Of a DNA stretch of 64,000 nt, positions 61,021 through 64,000 are shown piece after piece. This DNA is from Allosphingosinicella vermicomposti (lineage in GTDB: Bacteria; Pseudomonadota; Alphaproteobacteria; Sphingomonadales; Sphingomonadaceae). A program made the translations under genes and the position numbers. How positions within the stretch are numbered: position 1 is the first letter of the stretch; each line of letters begins with the position of its first letter. The DNA is taken from NCBI RefSeq assembly GCF_003012815.1, contig NZ_PXYJ01000001.1, forward strand, positions 620,001 to 684,000, written 5' to 3'. The notes under the pieces are model-generated. The model was not told the origin of the DNA, searched no databases, and saw only the letters and a list, made by a program, of their open reading frames with translations.

Positions 61021-61100
61021 CGTCATACCGGCGAAAGCCGGTATCTCGGGGCGAGAGGGCGCGGTCTGGTCCCGAGACCCCGGCTTTCGCCGGGGTGACG
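61021..61100. repeat. Family-A REP pair between pgl and astB
   Basis: GTCATACCGGCGAAAGCCGG and inverted CCCCGGCTTTCGCCGGGGTG. It fills the convergent gap of pgl and astB. Confidence 0.8.
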
Positions 61101-61104
61101 GGTA

Positions 61105-62358
61105 CTAGAGGAGCTCGTTGAGCCTCAATTCCCGAAACAGCGCCTCGCGCGCTTGCTCCATCTGCCGCCAAAGCGCAGGATCGCGCAGATCCTCCGGCGC
61201 GATCTGCTCCGGCCAGTGGGAGGCGATGACGCCCGCGACGCGATCGAGCTTGGCTTCGTCCATCATGAACCGCTGATCCACCGAGGACGGATCAGCGACG
61301 ACGCGCAAGCGCAGGCAAGCCGGGCCACCGCCATTCGACATGGATTGGCGCACGTCGACGATGAGCAATTGCCGGATCGGGCCATTGCCCGCGACCATGT
61401 CCTGCAGCCAGCTCCAGACCGCGGGCGTCTCCCGCGCTTCTTCCGGCAGGATCAGGGCCATTCCGCCTTCGGGCAGCGAAACCAGTTGCGCGTTGAAAAG
61501 ATAGCTCGCCACCGCATCGGCGAGGCTCACCGCGCTCGCCGGAACTTCGACAATCTCCACCTCGGGCATCAGGCGGCGGAGGTCGGCGTAAAGCGCACCC
61601 TTGTCCGCAAAGGCCAGTTCGTGCGCGAACAGCACATTCTCGTTCGCCACCGCGACAACGTCATTGTGGAAAGCGCCCGCCGCGATCGCCTCTTCCGACT
61701 GGGCGGCGAACAACGTGCGATCGGCATCGAGGCCGTGGAGGCGGGCGATGGCACGGCTCGCCTCGACATGCTGGCGGGCGGGAAAGGCGCCGCCGCGTTC
61801 GCCATAGACGAAGACTTCGACGCCGGGCGCGCCATGGCTTGCGCACAGGCGCATATGGTTGGCCGCCCCTTCATCGCCAAAGGTGCCGGGCACCGGCGCA
61901 TGGACGGCAAACGCGCTCTCATCCGCAAAGGCGAGACGCAACTGGGCAAGCGTGTCCGGCCATTCGTGGCTGCGGTGCGGCATCGTCCGCAGGTTGGCGA
62001 CGGTCAGATGGCATCGCCCGTCCGCCGTGTCCGGCGCGGGCGACACGGTGGCGGCATTGGCGGCCCACATGGCCGACGCTGAAAAGGCCGCGGGACGGAT
62101 GCTGTCCGGCGCGTTCTCCACATCAGTGCCGAGCGCGGCCAGCCAGCCGCGATTGGGGCGGGGCAGGGGCATAAAGGCGCCTTGCGCAAGGCCGAGGCGC
62201 AGATTGTGCCGCATCTTTTCGACGCCCTGCAGCGCGGCGGCACGCGGCTGCGACACCAAACGGGCGTTGCGCGCAGAGGCAAGGTTGCCCTGGCTCAGCC
62301 CGGCATAATTGTGGCTTGGCCCGATAATGCCGTCGAAATTGATCTCGCGCAGCGTCAT
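61105..62358 (-). CDS. astB: N-succinylarginine dihydrolase
   Basis: 417 residues from the ATG at 62358 (open upstream frame overlaps astA and is unlikely). Second step of the arginine succinyltransferase pathway, releasing ammonia and CO2. Family blocks: [40 protein letters not shown]-like [16 protein letters not shown], and near the end [14 protein letters not shown] with the catalytic Cys. It starts 4 bp after the astA stop. Confidence 0.96.
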   Translation of the reverse strand: MTLREINFDGIIGPSHNYAGLSQGNLASARNARLVSQPRAAALQGVEKMRHNLRLGLAQGAFMPLPRPNRGWLAALGTDVENAPDSIRPAAFSASAMWAANAATVSPAPDTADGRCHLTVANLRTMPHRSHEWPDTLAQLRLAFADESAFAVHAPVPGTFGDEGAANHMRLCASHGAPGVEVFVYGERGGAFPARQHVEASRAIARLHGLDADRTLFAAQSEEAIAAGAFHNDVVAVANENVLFAHELAFADKGALYADLRRLMPEVEIVEVPASAVSLADAVASYLFNAQLVSLPEGGMALILPEEARETPAVWSWLQDMVAGNGPIRQLLIVDVRQSMSNGGGPACLRLRVVADPSSVDQRFMMDEAKLDRVAGVIASHWPEQIAPEDLRDPALWRQMEQAREALFRELRLNELL

Positions 62359-62362
62359 GGCA

Positions 62363-63379
62363 TCAGCGCCCGATTGCGAGGAAGGGGGCGCCTGGTTTGA
62401 TTTCAAGCAGTTCGGCCGCTTTCGGATCCAGCATGGCCGTGCCGTCGCGGGTGCTGACATAGCCATAGCAGGCGCGGAACTTGCCGAGCCGCCCGGTCGA
62501 GATCATGCGCTGTTCGCCGTCCCAATCCTCGCTCGTGCCGGCAAAGACATACTCCGCGGCGTCGCGCACCGTCCGCACCTTGTCGACCTGCGCGATCATC
62601 GTCGGGCCACCGTCGAAAATGTCGATATAGGATTCAAAGGCGAAGCCCTCGCGCTCCAGCATCTTCATCGCGGCGCGGCCTGACGGGTGGGGGAGGCCCA
62701 TGACGCCGCGCGCGCTTTCGGGCAGCATGGCGGTATAGACCGGCGTCTTGGGCATCAGGTCCGCGATGAACTGCGTGCCGTGCGTGCCGTTGAATTCGTC
62801 GGCTTCCTGGAATCCCATGCCGAAGAAGCGGCCCGCAATCGCATCCCAGAAAGCCGATCCGCCCGCTTCGTCGATCACACCGCGAAGCTCGGCGATCAGC
62901 CGGTTGCCGAAACGCTGCCGGTGCTGACGAATGAACAAATAGCGGCTCCGCGCAAGGAGGAGGCCAAGGCCGCCTGCCCGTTCGCCGGGATGGAGGAACA
63001 GTCCGCCCACCTCGGACGAACCCTCCATGTCTGTCACAAGGGTCAGCATCTCGGCGCGGAAGGTGCGGCCGAGTTCCTTCGACGTCTGGGTCAGCGTGCT
63101 GATGCGGTAACTGTAGAAAGGCTGCTGCGTGCCCACCATGCCGAACATCTGGCAGGTGCCGCGAATCTGCCCGGTTTCGGCATTTTCCAGCACCATCATG
63201 AAGCAGTCGTTCGTCTGTAATTCTTCGGTCCGCGCAAAGGCCTCTTCGGACCGGATGATCTTTTCGACCAAAGCGCCGCGATCGGGCGGCAGGTTGGTAA
63301 ACCCCCCTCCGGTCAGCTTGGCCATTTCATAAATGGCTTTGAAATCTTCATTGGTGACGGGACGAATGCGAAAGCTCAC
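62363..63379 (-). CDS. astA: Arginine N-succinyltransferase
   Basis: 338 residues; first step of the AST arginine-degradation pathway. Acetyltransferase-like fold with [74 protein letters not shown] and [20 protein letters not shown]. Overlaps the upstream M20 hydrolase by 4 bp. Confidence 0.96.
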   Translation of the reverse strand: MSFRIRPVTNEDFKAIYEMAKLTGGGFTNLPPDRGALVEKIIRSEEAFARTEELQTNDCFMMVLENAETGQIRGTCQMFGMVGTQQPFYSYRISTLTQTSKELGRTFRAEMLTLVTDMEGSSEVGGLFLHPGERAGGLGLLLARSRYLFIRQHRQRFGNRLIAELRGVIDEAGGSAFWDAIAGRFFGMGFQEADEFNGTHGTQFIADLMPKTPVYTAMLPESARGVMGLPHPSGRAAMKMLEREGFAFESYIDIFDGGPTMIAQVDKVRTVRDAAEYVFAGTSEDWDGEQRMISTGRLGKFRACYGYVSTRDGTAMLDPKAAELLEIKPGAPFLAIGR

Positions 63380-64000
63380 GCAAGGGCTCCGGTAACGAGG
63401 CGCAGGATAGAAAGGGCGGACAGCTGGGCGCGCTCGGCCAGGCTGTCCACGATCAGATATTCCTGATCGGAATGAATGGCGCCGCCGCGCACGCCCATCG
63501 TGTCAACGACGGGGACGCCGCAGGCCGCGATATTATTGCCGTCGCACACGCCTCCGGACGGCTGCCAACGAATATCCTGGCCAAGGTCGAGGCCGCAGCG
63601 GCGGACAAGGCCGAACAGTTTCTCGGCTTCGGGATCGAGCGGCTTGGGCGGGCGCCCGAAACCGCCATGAACATGGATCGTCACGTCATGTTCGGCCGCG
63701 ACCATCGCAACCGCTGCATCGAGCTGGGCGCGGGCGCGGTCCTGATCCTCGGTCGTGAAAGGGCGCATGTTGACGCGCAAAATAGCGTGGTCGGGCACGA
63801 CATTGTTGGGGCTTCCCCCCTCGATCCGTGCCGGGTTGACGGACAGGCGCGGCCCCTTGGCCTTGGCAAGGCGCAGGGCGAGGTCGGCGGCGGCGACGAC
63901 GGCGTTGCGGCCATCCTCCGGATTGCGTCCGGCATGGGCGCTCTTGCCCTTGATCAGGATCGAGAAATTGCCGCTGCCCGGACGCGCTCCCGCGAGCGTG
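63376..64000 (-). CDS. M20-family metallohydrolase (carboxypeptidase G2-like), 5' part missing
   Basis: The visible ~207 C-terminal residues contain the dimerisation domain ([52 protein letters not shown]) and the end of the catalytic domain ([33 protein letters not shown], with the metal-binding His). Located at the head of astA-astB, it may deacylate an intermediate or product of arginine catabolism, but the substrate is not proven. Confidence 0.88.
   Translation of the reverse strand, partial: TLAGARPGSGNFSILIKGKSAHAGRNPEDGRNAVVAAADLALRLAKAKGPRLSVNPARIEGGSPNNVVPDHAILRVNMRPFTTEDQDRARAQLDAAVAMVAAEHDVTIHVHGGFGRPPKPLDPEAEKLFGLVRRCGLDLGQDIRWQPSGGVCDGNNIAACGVPVVDTMGVRGGAIHSDQEYLIVDSLAERAQLSALSILRLVTGALA

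Overview
The window is a GC-rich alphaproteobacterial chromosome segment, most likely from a sphingomonad (Sphingomonadaceae or a close relative). The pointers are a GcrA-type cell-cycle regulator, a PopZ-like DUF2497 protein beside tolC and valS, a tad/cpa pilus operon, glycine dehydrogenase split into GcvPA and GcvPB behind a tandem glycine riboswitch, and many short palindromic (REP-like) repeats. Taxonomy is inferred from gene content only.

Layout. 1-2.6 kb: partial 2OG-Fe(II) oxygenase, outer-membrane beta-barrel protein, pth, rplY. 2.8-10.6 kb: GumN/TraB-like lipoprotein, glyQ-glyS, ppdK and a small membrane protein. 10.6-17.7 kb: seven tad/cpa pilus genes on the minus strand (cpaA-B-C-D-E, tadB, tadC) with no cpaF/tadA ATPase. 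17.7-21.9 kb: hydrolase, FAD oxidoreductase, rnhA, ispH, a lipoprotein. 21.9-27.1 kb: glycine riboswitch and gcvT-gcvH-gcvPA-gcvPB. 27.2-33.9 kb: esterase, recO, apaG, parE, a REP-rich spacer, gcrA, ABC-2 permease. 34-41 kb: tRNA-Cys, pcm-like gene, tolC-like gene, popZ-like gene, valS, lipid kinase. 41-45.8 kb: hemB, a membrane/spermidine-synthase-like fusion, GNAT, gamma carbonic anhydrase, lipoprotein. 45.9-51.5 kb: tRNA-Arg(ACG) followed at once by a mobile element. 51.5-60.2 kb: membrane glucose dehydrogenase and a caa3-type oxidase cluster (CtaG, cytochrome b561, cytochromes c, CoxB with a haem-c domain, fused CoxA-CoxC). 60.3-64 kb: pgl and the arginine succinyltransferase genes astB-astA with an M20 hydrolase.

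The most notable region is 45971-51478. It has terminal inverted repeats (16 bp perfect, 26 bp with two mismatches) and is flanked by an 8-bp direct repeat. Inside lie an IS1595-type transposase (frameshifted as read), several small passenger genes (two also frameshifted) and one intact 740-codon ABC-type ATPase. That protein has a CxxC hook and a C-terminal R-x3-E...H pattern like the anticodon nucleases PrrC and RloC. It therefore looks like a transposon that delivered a candidate phage-defence tRNase to the 3' end of a tRNA gene.

The second theme is REP-like palindromes, intergenic elsewhere, that lie in frame inside two essential aminoacyl-tRNA synthetase genes (two places in glyS, two in valS), where they are read as extra linker peptides. 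glyS also carries an AT-richer, extended internal segment. All assignments are from motif reading by eye; no database search or structure prediction was run.
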